Assembly (NCBI RefSeq): GCF_001676655.1
Contig: NZ_LZDB01000002.1
Span: 992,001-1,056,000, forward strand
Reading direction: 5' to 3'
DNA from: Perlucidibaca aquatica
GTDB taxonomy: Bacteria > Pseudomonadota > Gammaproteobacteria > Pseudomonadales > Moraxellaceae
Length of the DNA: 64,000 nucleotides
In this document: in pieces, positions 19,632 through 27,339 of the stretch
Position numbering within the stretch: the stretch's first letter is position 1
Layout: every line of letters starts with the position of its first letter
The notes under the pieces: model-generated
Database searches by the model: none
What the model was told of the DNA's origin: nothing
What the model saw: only the letters and a program-made list of their open reading frames with translations
Translations under genes and position numbers: made by a program

Positions 19632-21902
19632 TCAACCAGCCGCCAGTACACGCACCGGCACATGCTTGTGATACGGCGTGCGCGTGAGGGGATCACAATG
19701 ATCGCTGCGCGTCAGCCGGTTCAGCTCGGGGCCAATCGGCGCACTGCCGCGATAGCGCATGCCGTAGCCGTGCGGCAAGGTCACGGTTCCACGGCGTACC
19801 GCATCATCATGCTCAATAACCACGGCAATGCGCCCGGTGTCGGACTCGCAAACCGCCGCCGCGCCCTCGGCAAGTGACAGCTCAGCGGCATCCTCCGGAT
19901 GCATGCGCATGGCACCGTGCGGATCGATCTTGCGCCAGGCCGGATCGCGGTAAATCTGGTTGGCGTTGTAACTGCGCCGCTCGCCAGCCATCAGCACAAA
20001 TGGGTATTCGCTGCCGGGTGTGGCTTCGCTCGCCAGTGCCTGCCACTCCGCCAGCATTTCCGGGATCTCCAAGCGGATGCGCCGATCGGCGTGCTTCAGC
20101 AACGACCACACCTCGCTGTACTCGTGACGGCTCAACACCACGCCTTCGCGCTGCTTCAGAATGGCCCTGAACAGCACTGGCCCGAGCAGTTTCGCGAGCC
20201 CGGTGTAACCAGCGCGGCGCATCGCGCGCTCATGCTTTTGCGCATACTGGATGGCCAGTGGCAGCAGCAAGGCCGCCGCTGCAGCATCCCCCGGCACCCC
20301 GTCAGCGACCAATGTCGGACCCAGCGTGCGATACAGAATCGATGGCGCAAACGCCATCCAGCCCCGCTTGCGAGACAGTGCCGCCGCCAGCGCCATCATG
20401 TAGCCCCAGTGCCCGCTGAACGCCGGCTCATGGCGGGCAATGCGTGACAGCACGGGAAACTGGCGGGGATTCGCGCCCATTTTCTCCAGCAGACGCGTAT
20501 AAATCTCCGGCTCCGGCAGCGCCTCGCCCAGCGACGCAAACAGTGGATGCCGCAGGTGAAACGCGTTCTCCGGAAACTCCAGATTGAAGCCAGTGGCCTC
20601 CCACTTCTCGAACTGCGACGCCGCCGGCAACACATAGTGCGCCAGCCGCGCCGTCTCGGTCATGGCCACATCCACCACCACCAGCAATTCCAGCTGCGCG
20701 AAAGCGCGCTCATAGGCGGCCGTGTCGGGATAGCTCACGATCGGATTAGCACTGTCCACAAACACCGCGCGAATGCGATCCTCGCCAGGCTGCAGAATTT
20801 CGTCCGGCAAAATATTCGGCGGAAACAGGCCTGAAATCGGGAACATCTTGTGATGCCGTGTACGCGTGAACTTACCCTTGCGCTCATCGGTATCGCCCAG
20901 GATCGGCATGAGGAAGGTGTGCAGATTATTGCCGCCGCGCTTGCCGAAATTGCCGGTGATCAAGTACAGCAATTTCTCCAGATAGCCATTCAAGGTCGTG
21001 TGCAGCGTGTGCTGCAAGCCCAGATCGATGCGCACACAGGCGCTCTCTGCCGTGGCAAAACCACGCGCCACACGCTCGATGTCGGCCAGTGGCACATCAC
21101 AGCGCTGGGCATACTCGGCCACCGGAATCGTCACCAGCATCTGCTCCACAGCCTCAAAGCCGTCGCAATGCTGCGCCAGGAAATCGCGATCATGCAGGTC
21201 TTCGCGCACGATGATGGCCAGCATGGCGCTCATCAGAAACGCATCCGTGCCCGGCCTCAGCTGCAAATGAATATCCGCCACCTTCGCGGTTTCCGAGCGA
21301 CGCGGATCAATCACCACCATCGTCCGCGCCGGGTCCTTGCGAAGCTCGCGCAGCGTATCGCGGGCATTGGGAATGCCATGCGCCTGGAACGGATTGGTGC
21401 CGATGAACAGCACATAGTCGGCATGCTCCACATCTTCCGTGGTGTGGCAAGTCTGGCTGCCGAAGAAGCGGCCGTTGAGCCAGAAATCGCCGGTCTTTTC
21501 CTGCGCCAGCGCGCTATAGATGTAGCGACTTTTCATGGCGGCACGGAGCTGCCCGCTGTAGGCACCGGCGAGATGATTGCCCTGCCCGCCACCACCCACC
21601 GAGGCAAAGGCATGGCCGCCGTGCTGATCGCGAATCGCCAGCAAGCGCGCCGCGATGTCATCCAGCGCCACATCCCAGCTCACGCGCTGGAAGCTGCCAT
21701 CGGGCTGGCGCTGCAAGGGGAACTGCAGGCGATCATCGTGCTGCTGATAATGCGTCAGCCGCGCCGCCTTCTGGCAGATATAGCCCTTGGATACCGGGTG
21801 ATCGTCATCGCCGCGAATGCGTCCAAATTTGCCGTCCTCGATCTCCACGGTCAGGCCGCAATTGCGCGAACACAGAATGCAGGCGGTTTTTTCAGTTCTC
21901 AT
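19632..21902 (-). CDS. Molybdopterin-dependent oxidoreductase (DMSO reductase superfamily)
   Basis: A 756-residue catalytic-subunit-like protein. The N-terminus has a [4Fe-4S] motif CILCSRNCGL with the fourth Cys in GYICQKA. The central domains bind the molybdopterin guanine dinucleotide (FIGTNPFQAHG, VVIDPRRSETAKVADIHL), and the C-terminal molydop-binding barrel includes MRMHPEDAAELSL. No Tat signal is present, so it is cytoplasmic. No partner subunit gene lies beside it, suggesting a stand-alone enzyme; substrate unknown. It is divergent from a TetR regulator over a double palindrome. moaCDE further right can supply the cofactor. Confidence 0.9.
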   Translation of the reverse strand: MRTEKTACILCSRNCGLTVEIEDGKFGRIRGDDDHPVSKGYICQKAARLTHYQQHDDRLQFPLQRQPDGSFQRVSWDVALDDIAARLLAIRDQHGGHAFASVGGGGQGNHLAGAYSGQLRAAMKSRYIYSALAQEKTGDFWLNGRFFGSQTCHTTEDVEHADYVLFIGTNPFQAHGIPNARDTLRELRKDPARTMVVIDPRRSETAKVADIHLQLRPGTDAFLMSAMLAIIVREDLHDRDFLAQHCDGFEAVEQMLVTIPVAEYAQRCDVPLADIERVARGFATAESACVRIDLGLQHTLHTTLNGYLEKLLYLITGNFGKRGGNNLHTFLMPILGDTDERKGKFTRTRHHKMFPISGLFPPNILPDEILQPGEDRIRAVFVDSANPIVSYPDTAAYERAFAQLELLVVVDVAMTETARLAHYVLPAASQFEKWEATGFNLEFPENAFHLRHPLFASLGEALPEPEIYTRLLEKMGANPRQFPVLSRIARHEPAFSGHWGYMMALAAALSRKRGWMAFAPSILYRTLGPTLVADGVPGDAAAAALLLPLAIQYAQKHERAMRRAGYTGLAKLLGPVLFRAILKQREGVVLSRHEYSEVWSLLKHADRRIRLEIPEMLAEWQALASEATPGSEYPFVLMAGERRSYNANQIYRDPAWRKIDPHGAMRMHPEDAAELSLAEGAAAVCESDTGRIAVVIEHDDAVRRGTVTLPHGYGMRYRGSAPIGPELNRLTRSDHCDPLTRTPYHKHVPVRVLAAG

Positions 21903-21931
21903 TAGGGGCCATCCGAGGTAATCTGTTAAAA

Positions 21932-21960
21932 ATAACGATCGTTATGATAACGAACGCTAT
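21932..21960. promoter_or_regulatory. Double palindrome, probable operator of the divergent TetR regulator
   Basis: A perfect 14-bp palindrome ATAACGATCGTTAT (21932-21945) is followed one base later by a degenerate copy ATAACGAACGCTAT (21947-21960). It sits between the two divergent start codons (21902 and 22003). This is the classic layout of a TetR-family operator controlling both genes. Confidence 0.7.
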
Positions 21961-22002
21961 GACACGCCAAGAGCGGTGTCAAGCAATCTGAACGGAGTAA
22001 AG

Positions 22003-22581
22003 ATGAAGAAACAGCCCGACAATCACCCCGCTACACGCCTAGCGAGCCGAGAGCGCCTGATTCAGGCCGGTGGCGCTCTTGCTAAGCAAGCAGGCTTTGC
22101 GGGTACCGGACTGGATGCACTGGCGGCGGCGGCTAACCTGACCTCGGGCGCTTTTTACACCCAGTTTCGCTCCAAAGCAGAGCTGCTAAATGCCATCGTC
22201 AGCCACGACATGACCGCCATGCTCAATACCTTTGACGGCCAGTCGCCGGAGCGCATGCGCAAGGCCCTGACTCGCTACCTCAGCCTGCAACATGCTGAAA
22301 ACCCAGCTCAAGGTTGCTCGATACCCGCGCTGGGCGCCGAAATCGCACGTGCGGAATTAGCCACGCGAGAAAACTTCGAAGCGCATCTGCTGCAAGTGCA
22401 TTCAGCATTTGCTGAGCTATTGGGTAACGACCAACAGGCCTGGACCATGCTGAGTCAAGCCATCGGTGCACAGGTCATCGCTCGTGCTATGGCCAGCACC
22501 GAGACGCGCGCAGCGCTACTCCATGCCGTCACACAAGAGACCCTAGCAAACATACCGCCAGCCGAGCCCAGTCAAGCCTAA
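22003..22581 (+). CDS. TetR-family transcriptional regulator
   Basis: The 192-residue protein has an N-terminal TetR helix-turn-helix (RERLIQAGGALAKQAGFAGT, then LAAAANLTSGAFYTQFRSK) and a helical ligand domain. The ATG at 22003 follows GGAG with good spacing. It is divergent from the molybdopterin oxidoreductase and separated from it by a double palindrome, so it most likely represses that enzyme and itself. Overall shape resembles regulators of xenobiotic or reactive-aldehyde responses; the ligand is unknown. Confidence 0.92.
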   Translation: MKKQPDNHPATRLASRERLIQAGGALAKQAGFAGTGLDALAAAANLTSGAFYTQFRSKAELLNAIVSHDMTAMLNTFDGQSPERMRKALTRYLSLQHAENPAQGCSIPALGAEIARAELATRENFEAHLLQVHSAFAELLGNDQQAWTMLSQAIGAQVIARAMASTETRAALLHAVTQETLANIPPAEPSQA

Positions 22582-22638
22582 TTTCAGACTAATACAGACT
22601 TGTTTGACTCGTGAAAATAAGTACCATAGGCCCCCTCA

Positions 22639-22713
22639 GGGCGATTAGCTCAGGGGGAGAGCACTACCTTCACACGGTAGGGGTCACTGGTTCGATCCCA
22701 GTATCGCCCACCA
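22639..22713 (+). tRNA. tRNA-Val (CAC), border of an accessory region
   Basis: A 75-nt cloverleaf: acceptor arms GGGCGAT/ATCGCCC, ACCA end encoded, anticodon stem CTACC/GGTAG with loop TTCACAC giving CAC, T-arm GGTTCGATCC. Genes typical of integrated elements, including a truncated tyrosine recombinase, start directly downstream, so the 3' end of this gene is a likely former attachment site. I did not find a second copy of the 3' end within the window. Confidence 0.95.
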
Positions 22714-22722
22714 TATCCTGAG

Positions 22723-22752
22723 AACCTCCAAGCCGCACGGCTTGGGGGTTTT
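22723..22752 (+). terminator. Terminator of tRNA-Val
   Basis: Stem core CCAAGCCG / CGGCTTGG, extended by GT-wobble pairs, with a 2-nt apparent loop and a following T-rich tract. It starts 10 nt after the tRNA CCA end. The following 170 bases (to 22927) hold no convincing gene. Confidence 0.75.
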
Positions 22753-22927
22753 GTTGTTTATGGGGGATGGTTTTTCTTTTTGGGGTCAGCAGCTGAACGC
22801 CATCCGGACCATTTCCGGACCTTATATTGACCAACTTCAATTTCAAAAAAGTAAGGGTCAAAGCAATTACGACCCCTACTCCTTAAATCACGGAATGATC
22901 CGGACCAAAAAACAAATAAGCTACTGA

Positions 22928-23152
22928 TTACAATGGCTTTATGTGTGGACTCGAAGAATCAAACTCTAAAATATCCTGAACATTACAGCTAAACAGCCGG
23001 CAGAGCTTATCCAGCGCCTCAACATCTAATCTTTGTACTTCATCGTTATACATCAGGGTCAACATTGTTCTCTTGATGCCAGTTTCGCGCATCACATCAG
23101 CAATGTTCATACGTCGCTCGCCCATAAGACGGCTTAGGTGGCATCGAATCAT
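22928..23152 (-). CDS. XRE/Cro-type small transcriptional regulator
   Basis: A 74-residue single helix-turn-helix protein: MNIADVMRETGIKRTMLTLM is the HTH, followed by LDVEALDKLCRLFSCNVQDI, the hallmark of the short YozG/HTH_26 group. The ATG at 23152 is preferred; the reading to 23164 begins at TTG. It is divergent from the excisionase-like gene, the layout of a lysogeny or excision control switch in small integrated elements. Confidence 0.85.
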   Translation of the reverse strand: MIRCHLSRLMGERRMNIADVMRETGIKRTMLTLMYNDEVQRLDVEALDKLCRLFSCNVQDILEFDSSSPHIKPL

Positions 23153-23288
23153 ATCTAGGCTCAATAAATTCTAAACAGAATAGAATTACTTCTTGCAAAC
23201 TTAAATCTTTTCATGCTAGATTTAATTTGAAGTCGAATTTTGTGAATCAAACCACAATTTTTCTACTTCAAATCATCCACTATGGGGC

Positions 23289-23525
23289 ATGACTATGCAA
23301 GAGCCAACACTGCTGACCACTGAAGAGCTGGCAGCCAAAATCCGCTACTCACAGCGCTATATTTTGCGCCATCTTGTAGATAACAAACTGCTTGAAGGTG
23401 TGCACTACACACGTCCATTTAATGGCCGAAAACTACTTTTCTTCTGGGAAAACATCCAAGCAGAACTGAACTTACCAACCCCCATCCGAATCCCTCTTGC
23501 ATCGGGAGGTATTTGCCATGGGTAA
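23289..23525 (+). CDS. AlpA/excisionase-like DNA-binding protein
   Basis: The 78-residue protein contains LLTTEELAAKIRYSQRYILR, a MerR-like winged-helix helix-turn-helix as in AlpA or Xis proteins, followed by a strand with HYTRPFNGRKLLFFW. Its end overlaps the start of the recombinase remnant by 8 nt, a typical xis-int arrangement. It probably acted as recombination directionality factor. With the recombinase truncated, any remaining role would be regulatory. Confidence 0.72.
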   Translation: MTMQEPTLLTTEELAAKIRYSQRYILRHLVDNKLLEGVHYTRPFNGRKLLFFWENIQAELNLPTPIRIPLASGGICHG

Positions 23526-23787
23526 CATCCGAGCACAACCTAGCGGAAAGCTTTACTTTGATTTCCGCTATTTGGGTAAGCGGTGCCGTGAAATCACAGC
23601 GCTTCCTGACACGGCGATGAATCGGAAATTGCTGACTCAAACACTCAAAAAGATCGAGGCTGAAATCCTCACGGGTCAGTTTGATTACGCAAAGTACTTT
23701 CCCACAAGCACGTTTTTAAAAACCATCAAGCTTCAGGAAGTTAGGGTAAATCGCGGCGCTTACAGTGATACGGACCCACTTTCCTAG
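23518..23787 (+). pseudogene. Tyrosine recombinase (phage-type integrase), only the N-terminal arm-binding domain left
   Basis: The ATG at 23518 follows GGGAG. The first 70 residues (MGNIRAQPSGKLYFDFRYLG...) match the DUF3596 arm-DNA-binding domain at the N-terminus of tyrosine integrases. Homologues run to about 380-450 residues with the R-H-R-Y catalytic domain, which is entirely missing here. The frame becomes unrelated near 23745 and stops at 23787 inside IS3-type sequence. The element therefore can no longer integrate or excise by itself. The truncation coincides with an IS remnant, the likely cause. Confidence 0.8.
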
Positions 23788-23846
23788 ACAGTCTCCTGCC
23801 TCATTAAATACTGCCGCTCGAACTCTGCCGGCGACAGCTTATTAGT
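23766..23846 (-). mobile_element. IS3-family fragment (3' end of transposase OrfB)
   Basis: On the minus strand the translation NKLSPAEFERQYLMRQETV followed by a stop at 23784 is the typical C-terminus of an IS3-family OrfB. The rest of the IS is missing: on the right the sequence changes to an attC site. The sequence from 23766 (TGATACGGACCCAC) may be the terminal inverted repeat. It is direct evidence of an IS-mediated deletion that removed the recombinase body. Confidence 0.7.
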
Positions 23847-23852
23847 GGGTCA

Positions 23853-23918
23853 ATACAACATTTCATTCTCGGCCTTCCGCGTCTGTCTGCGGTGGGCCGC
23901 TTAGTTCAAACGTTAGGC
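23853..23918 (+). other. Integron attC site (59-base element)
   Basis: 66-bp imperfect inverted repeat. The right end is CTTAGTTCAAACGTTAGGC with a canonical GTTAGGC R' box, almost identical to the right half of classical integron cassette attC sites. The left end has ATACAAC as R'' (one deviation), with arms GGCCTTCCGC / GCGGTGGGCC forming the central stem. A cassette-like ORF begins 13 nt after R'. The preceding cassette is gone, replaced by IS sequence. Confidence 0.75.
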
Positions 23919-23931
23919 GACAGACACACTG

Positions 23932-24138
23932 ATGGCTATTTCCCAGATCCACTGCGCTGATGACCTCGCAGCATTAGCAGCCGAAGTGTAAGCCAGCCAA
24001 CTTGAGCCTGAGGTAGTCTTTGACTGCCGCTGGCGAAGTGAACTTCTCGCACCGCTGCATCTTCTTATCGATGACCTGACGCGCAGCGTTGAGGATTACC
24101 TCCATTACTCACAAAGTGTGAGGCAAGGAGGTGTCTAG
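23932..24138 (+). pseudogene. Gene-cassette ORF with an in-frame stop (69 codons)
   Basis: Directly after the attC R' box an ATG opens a frame that reads through to a TAG at 24136-24138 with a single internal TAA at codon 20 (23989-23991). The part after the stop (LEPEVVFDCRWRSELLAPLH...) looks protein-like, with a helical C-terminus. The placement is that of a cassette gene relative to its attC. No second attC follows it. It is either a one-mutation pseudogene or two short peptides; function unknown. Confidence 0.55.
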
Positions 24139-24168
24139 GGAAATGGCTCCGTATCAATGACCTAAAAA

Positions 24169-24828
24169 TCAATAGACCCTGCGAGAGAGCGAGCCCTTTC
24201 CGTTTTCAGCAATTTTCCTGACTAACTCACCGACAGTAGTACTCGGGCAGCCGAGAGGAGCACCCTCGGCATCTCGATTTAAGTTGTGAGTCTTCGCACG
24301 CTCATACGCGATCGAAAATCGATCCTTGATTAACTTAAAATCGATAGTTGCCCCACTTTCATGATCATACGCAGGCATCTCAATCTTTAGTCTTTCCTGA
24401 ACCGCGTGACGACCATCTTGGGCACCATAGTCGATCAAGTGCAGTAAAGGCCAAATTTCAAAACAAGGGTTTGAGAAAGCTATGTCAATCTTATTTTCCT
24501 TAGCGAGCGCGAGAGCATCGGGAACATTAGGATGATCATCCCGGTCAAAAACCGCCCAAACTCGGAATACGTCGAAACTATCTTTCGAGCGCCGCCGCGC
24601 GTTAAGTAAAGCTTCGCGCTCTTCAATTGCAGCTTGTACGACAGTCATAGGCACGCCAGTAATCGGCAAGAACCGCATTCTAACCATTCCTGCGCCATAT
24701 TCTTTCTTACATTCTTCAAGATATCGACGCTCGGTATTTTTCCCCTCGCATGCAACTACTATCTCGACCTTAGGCGATAAAAAATCAGACCTTCTCTTAA
24801 TTGAAGGGACAGGTGGCAGCTTTTTCAT
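24169..24828 (-). CDS. RloB-family protein (Toprim-like nuclease), partner of the RloA ATPase
   Basis: The 219-residue protein matches the RloB family. VVACEGKNTERRYLEE holds the first acidic residue (Glu28), VWAVFDRDDHPN gives the Asp95-Asp97/98 metal cluster, and FSNPCFEIWPLLH follows at 118-130. This is a compact OLD/Toprim-type fold expected to cut nucleic acid. Its ATG overlaps the stop of the ATPase gene by 4 nt. RloA/RloB pairs occur in restriction and defence islands, and RloB is related to AbiLii of the lactococcal AbiL abortive-infection system. Frame and motifs are intact, so the module looks functional. Confidence 0.88.
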   Translation of the reverse strand: MKKLPPVPSIKRRSDFLSPKVEIVVACEGKNTERRYLEECKKEYGAGMVRMRFLPITGVPMTVVQAAIEEREALLNARRRSKDSFDVFRVWAVFDRDDHPNVPDALALAKENKIDIAFSNPCFEIWPLLHLIDYGAQDGRHAVQERLKIEMPAYDHESGATIDFKLIKDRFSIAYERAKTHNLNRDAEGAPLGCPSTTVGELVRKIAENGKGSLSRRVY

Positions 24829-26189
24829 TTCTCGCCACCCTGTATTTCCTTCTGAAATAGATCGGCGAAATCAGTCAAGCCGCAGCCAACAAACGGGATC
24901 GCGCCAAATCTTCCCATGAGATAGCCACGCTCCAGATTGTCATTCGCCCGCACCTTTATGTCACTCAGCGCATATACATGAGTGGCGCCAATCGGATCCT
25001 TCTCCGTGAACCAGATTTGATCCCGACGAAGCAATCCACCACTGAGCAGATTCGTGTCATGTGTCGTAAATATGAGCTGCGCCCTGCTGGGGTTGGTCGT
25101 TGGTGACGAAAAAAGCCTAATTAGCTCTCGTGACACTAATGGATGCAGAGCACTATTCAACTCATCAACTACCAAAACGCCGCCATCGTGCAAGCGCGCG
25201 AATGCTGGACCCAGTAACTGCAAAAGCGCTAACGTGCCAGTACTTTCTCTCTTCAAAGGAAGCGGATAAGTCTTACCTTCTGCACCAAGGTGCAGAAGAC
25301 TAACCTTGGCGCGCTCTTTCTTTTCTATCAAAGGGAAAGACTCATTCGACGGCAAGTGCTTCCTAAGAACCTGCTCAAAATCCTGCATTAAAAGAGACTC
25401 CTTTTCGCCGATCGGAGTCTTTGAAAAATCCATCCCAGAAATACCAACGTCAGCCGCTCGCAAGAACTGCACAGCAGCCGTGCGACGCGCACTATCTGAC
25501 CCAAAATACGTAGAAAGCTGTTCGGGTATTTTGTTTTCCTCAATTCCGCTATATAGCCTCTGAACAACTCTTTTATAGAAGAATTCGAAAATTGGAGTCA
25601 ACTGCGGGTGAGCATTCTGAGCAGCTGCTGAGAGAAATAAGCTATTTGGCCGGACAAGTTTAGATATTTGCTTATTTTCGCCCTTTAAACTTTTTCCAAA
25701 CTGGAGCTCAACTGCTAGCTCATCGCTTGTCTCACGCATGAAAAGGACCGTGCGGACCTGCCGAGTAGCTTTCAAGTCAAATGAATATAGCCATTCGTTA
25801 ACGATTTTCTTTCCATCTAACGTATACCCATAGTGGTACCGGACGTTATCAAGCACGATATCTGCATCGTATTGAGATGTCTTCTTTCGAGACTCTTCAT
25901 CCAATTTAAACGGAACGAAAGGCGTACCGATACCTGATGCTATTCCAGTGTGAGATTCAACAATTCCATTACAGAAGAACTCAAAGCCGCTCAATAGCGT
26001 GGACTTGCCCGACGCATTAGCCCCGTAGATCCCCGCCACTGGAAGGACACGCAAGACCTTGCTATCAGCGCCGTCCGCGCCAACATGGAAGACACCATCC
26101 TCGACGTCTTTGAGCGCGGTTGCCGTCATCTTCAATTCTTGATAAGAGGCTAATGAACCATGGTTCTGGACCCCGAAACGAAGCAACAT
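24825..26189 (-). CDS. RloA-family AAA ATPase (AbiLi-like)
   Basis: The 454-residue ABC/SMC-type ATPase has Walker A GANASGKST at residues 56-64, a signature-like region KRESTGTLALLQLL, Walker B VLVVDELNSALHPL and the switch histidine in IFTTHDTNLLSGG. The Leu-rich middle inserts a coiled-coil-poor helical region, as in the AAA_15/AAA_21 proteins paired with RloB or AbiLii. It is the first gene of a two-gene operon; the pair is a probable anti-phage defence module. The start at 26189 (MLLRFGVQNHGSL) is canonical for the family. Confidence 0.9.
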   Translation of the reverse strand: MLLRFGVQNHGSLASYQELKMTATALKDVEDGVFHVGADGADSKVLRVLPVAGIYGANASGKSTLLSGFEFFCNGIVESHTGIASGIGTPFVPFKLDEESRKKTSQYDADIVLDNVRYHYGYTLDGKKIVNEWLYSFDLKATRQVRTVLFMRETSDELAVELQFGKSLKGENKQISKLVRPNSLFLSAAAQNAHPQLTPIFEFFYKRVVQRLYSGIEENKIPEQLSTYFGSDSARRTAAVQFLRAADVGISGMDFSKTPIGEKESLLMQDFEQVLRKHLPSNESFPLIEKKERAKVSLLHLGAEGKTYPLPLKRESTGTLALLQLLGPAFARLHDGGVLVVDELNSALHPLVSRELIRLFSSPTTNPSRAQLIFTTHDTNLLSGGLLRRDQIWFTEKDPIGATHVYALSDIKVRANDNLERGYLMGRFGAIPFVGCGLTDFADLFQKEIQGGEK

Positions 26190-26472
26190 AGAAGATCCCC
26201 TAATTTGATATATTGCTACATCTTCTCATATTTTTGGGTTAGAAGGGTGCGTAGCTGACTCGCATCAAGTTTTTCGAAGCCGTAATGCCAGACATGGGGG
26301 CTCGACACTTACCCGGGGCATAGGCCCCCGTCCCTTCGCCTCATACTAGAACAGCAGCAGCCAGAGCGAAGCGCTAGGAGAGTATTAAAGTTCGCTCCGC
26401 CCTGTCCTTGAGCCGTTCTACAGCCAAGGGGGGGGTAATCCCCCCATTTTTAACGGGGGCCAGAAGTAGAAC

Positions 26473-26945
26473 CTAGGCCAACATGGCCAACTTCTGTTTC
26501 GGGGTGATGCCACCCAAGCCCATATTCGGGCGCTCGTTGTTATATGTCCACAGCCATCGTGTGCCATGAACCTGCATTTCTGCCAAGCTGCCGAACAGAT
26601 ATTGGCCTAGCCATTCATAACGAACGGTCCGGTTATAACGCTCGACATAGGCATTCTGCTGCGGATTTCCTGGTTGGATATGCGCGATCTCAATGCCTCG
26701 CTCGGCCGCCCAAGCCATCAGTTTGACGCTGATCAGCCCCGACCCGTTGTCACAGAAATTCTGTCATAGCCGTACCTCGCCATTCGAAGACCTGATTCAA
26801 CTTACAGATCACACGCTTTGCCTGCGACGAAAAGTCCTCATCTGTACACAGACCTTCTCGATTGAAGTCATCCAGCACATTGAAGAGACGCACGCAGCGA
26901 CCACCAATCAACTGGTCATGCATGAAGTACATCGAGCAGACTTAG
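26473..26945 (-). mobile_element. IS3-family transposase OrfB remnant, frameshifted and 5' truncated
   Basis: Two adjacent minus-strand frames give one DDE domain. 26945-26750 reads SMYFMHDQLIGGRCVRLF onward; 26770-26473 reads CDNGSGLISVKLMAWAAERG and ends with the NNERPNMGLGGITPKQKL signature. The frame changes near 26755, at an ACAGAAATTCTGT palindrome. The N-terminal half of OrfB and all of OrfA are absent. It is a dead copy of the IS2-like group of IS3. Downstream, 26190-26472 contains a G7-TAAT-C6 inverted repeat near 26428 and no gene. Confidence 0.8.
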
Positions 26946-27049
26946 TTGTGTTGCTCAGGCACAGCCAAAAGTTCCGGTAAGGCGGGTACAAGATGCTTGT
27001 GCGACGTCTCCCCGTATTTGAGTAGCACGTAGCTTTGGAGTTCAATCCC

Positions 27050-27295
27050 ACACTGGGCTTGCCTGCAAAAACACCCGTCAATGAAGAGATCATGCGCCGC
27101 ATGCAGTTGCGCTTCGGTCGGGGCTATGACTACGCCTATTTCTATCCGGGCCTGCAGAAGGTCGTCCAAGCGGCCGGCCGCGTCATTCGTACCGAGACGG
27201 ATACTGGTGTACTGATGCTGCTCGATGACCGCTATGCCCGGTCCGAAGCGATTCGGATGATGCCGGGCTGGTGGAAAATTTCAGGCATGGCCTGA
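27050..27295 (+). pseudogene. DinG/Rad3-type DNA helicase, C-terminal remnant
   Basis: The 80 or so residues from LPAKTPVNEEIM to the stop contain YDYAYFYPGLQKVVQAAGRV followed by IRTETDTGVLMLLDDRYA. This is the conserved C-terminal end (motifs V and VI) of XPD/DinG-like superfamily 2 helicases. Everything upstream, about 600 or more residues, is missing, and the reading frame is closed by a TAG just before 27035. The break faces the IS3 remnant, so an IS-associated deletion is likely. The terminator at 27302 remains. Confidence 0.75.
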
Positions 27296-27301
27296 GAAGG
27301 A

Positions 27302-27339
27302 TTAGGCTTATTGATAAAGCCTAACCCCCTTAATTTTTT
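27302..27339 (+). terminator. Terminator-like hairpin after the helicase remnant
   Basis: Stem TTAGGCTT / AAGCCTAA with a 7-nt loop, then C5 and T-rich sequence. It lies 5 nt after the helicase stop and also close to the end of the convergent lipoprotein gene. Confidence 0.55.

Noticed and set aside
22604-22627. TTGACT / TACCAT as promoter of tRNA-Val (CAC)
   Set aside because: The spacing of 12 nt is too short; a -10 at proper distance is not convincing, so no promoter is listed.
22670-22861. 63-codon frame ending GDTGIEPVTPTV
   Set aside because: This is the familiar antisense-tRNA artefact: the end of the frame is the complement of tRNA-Val.
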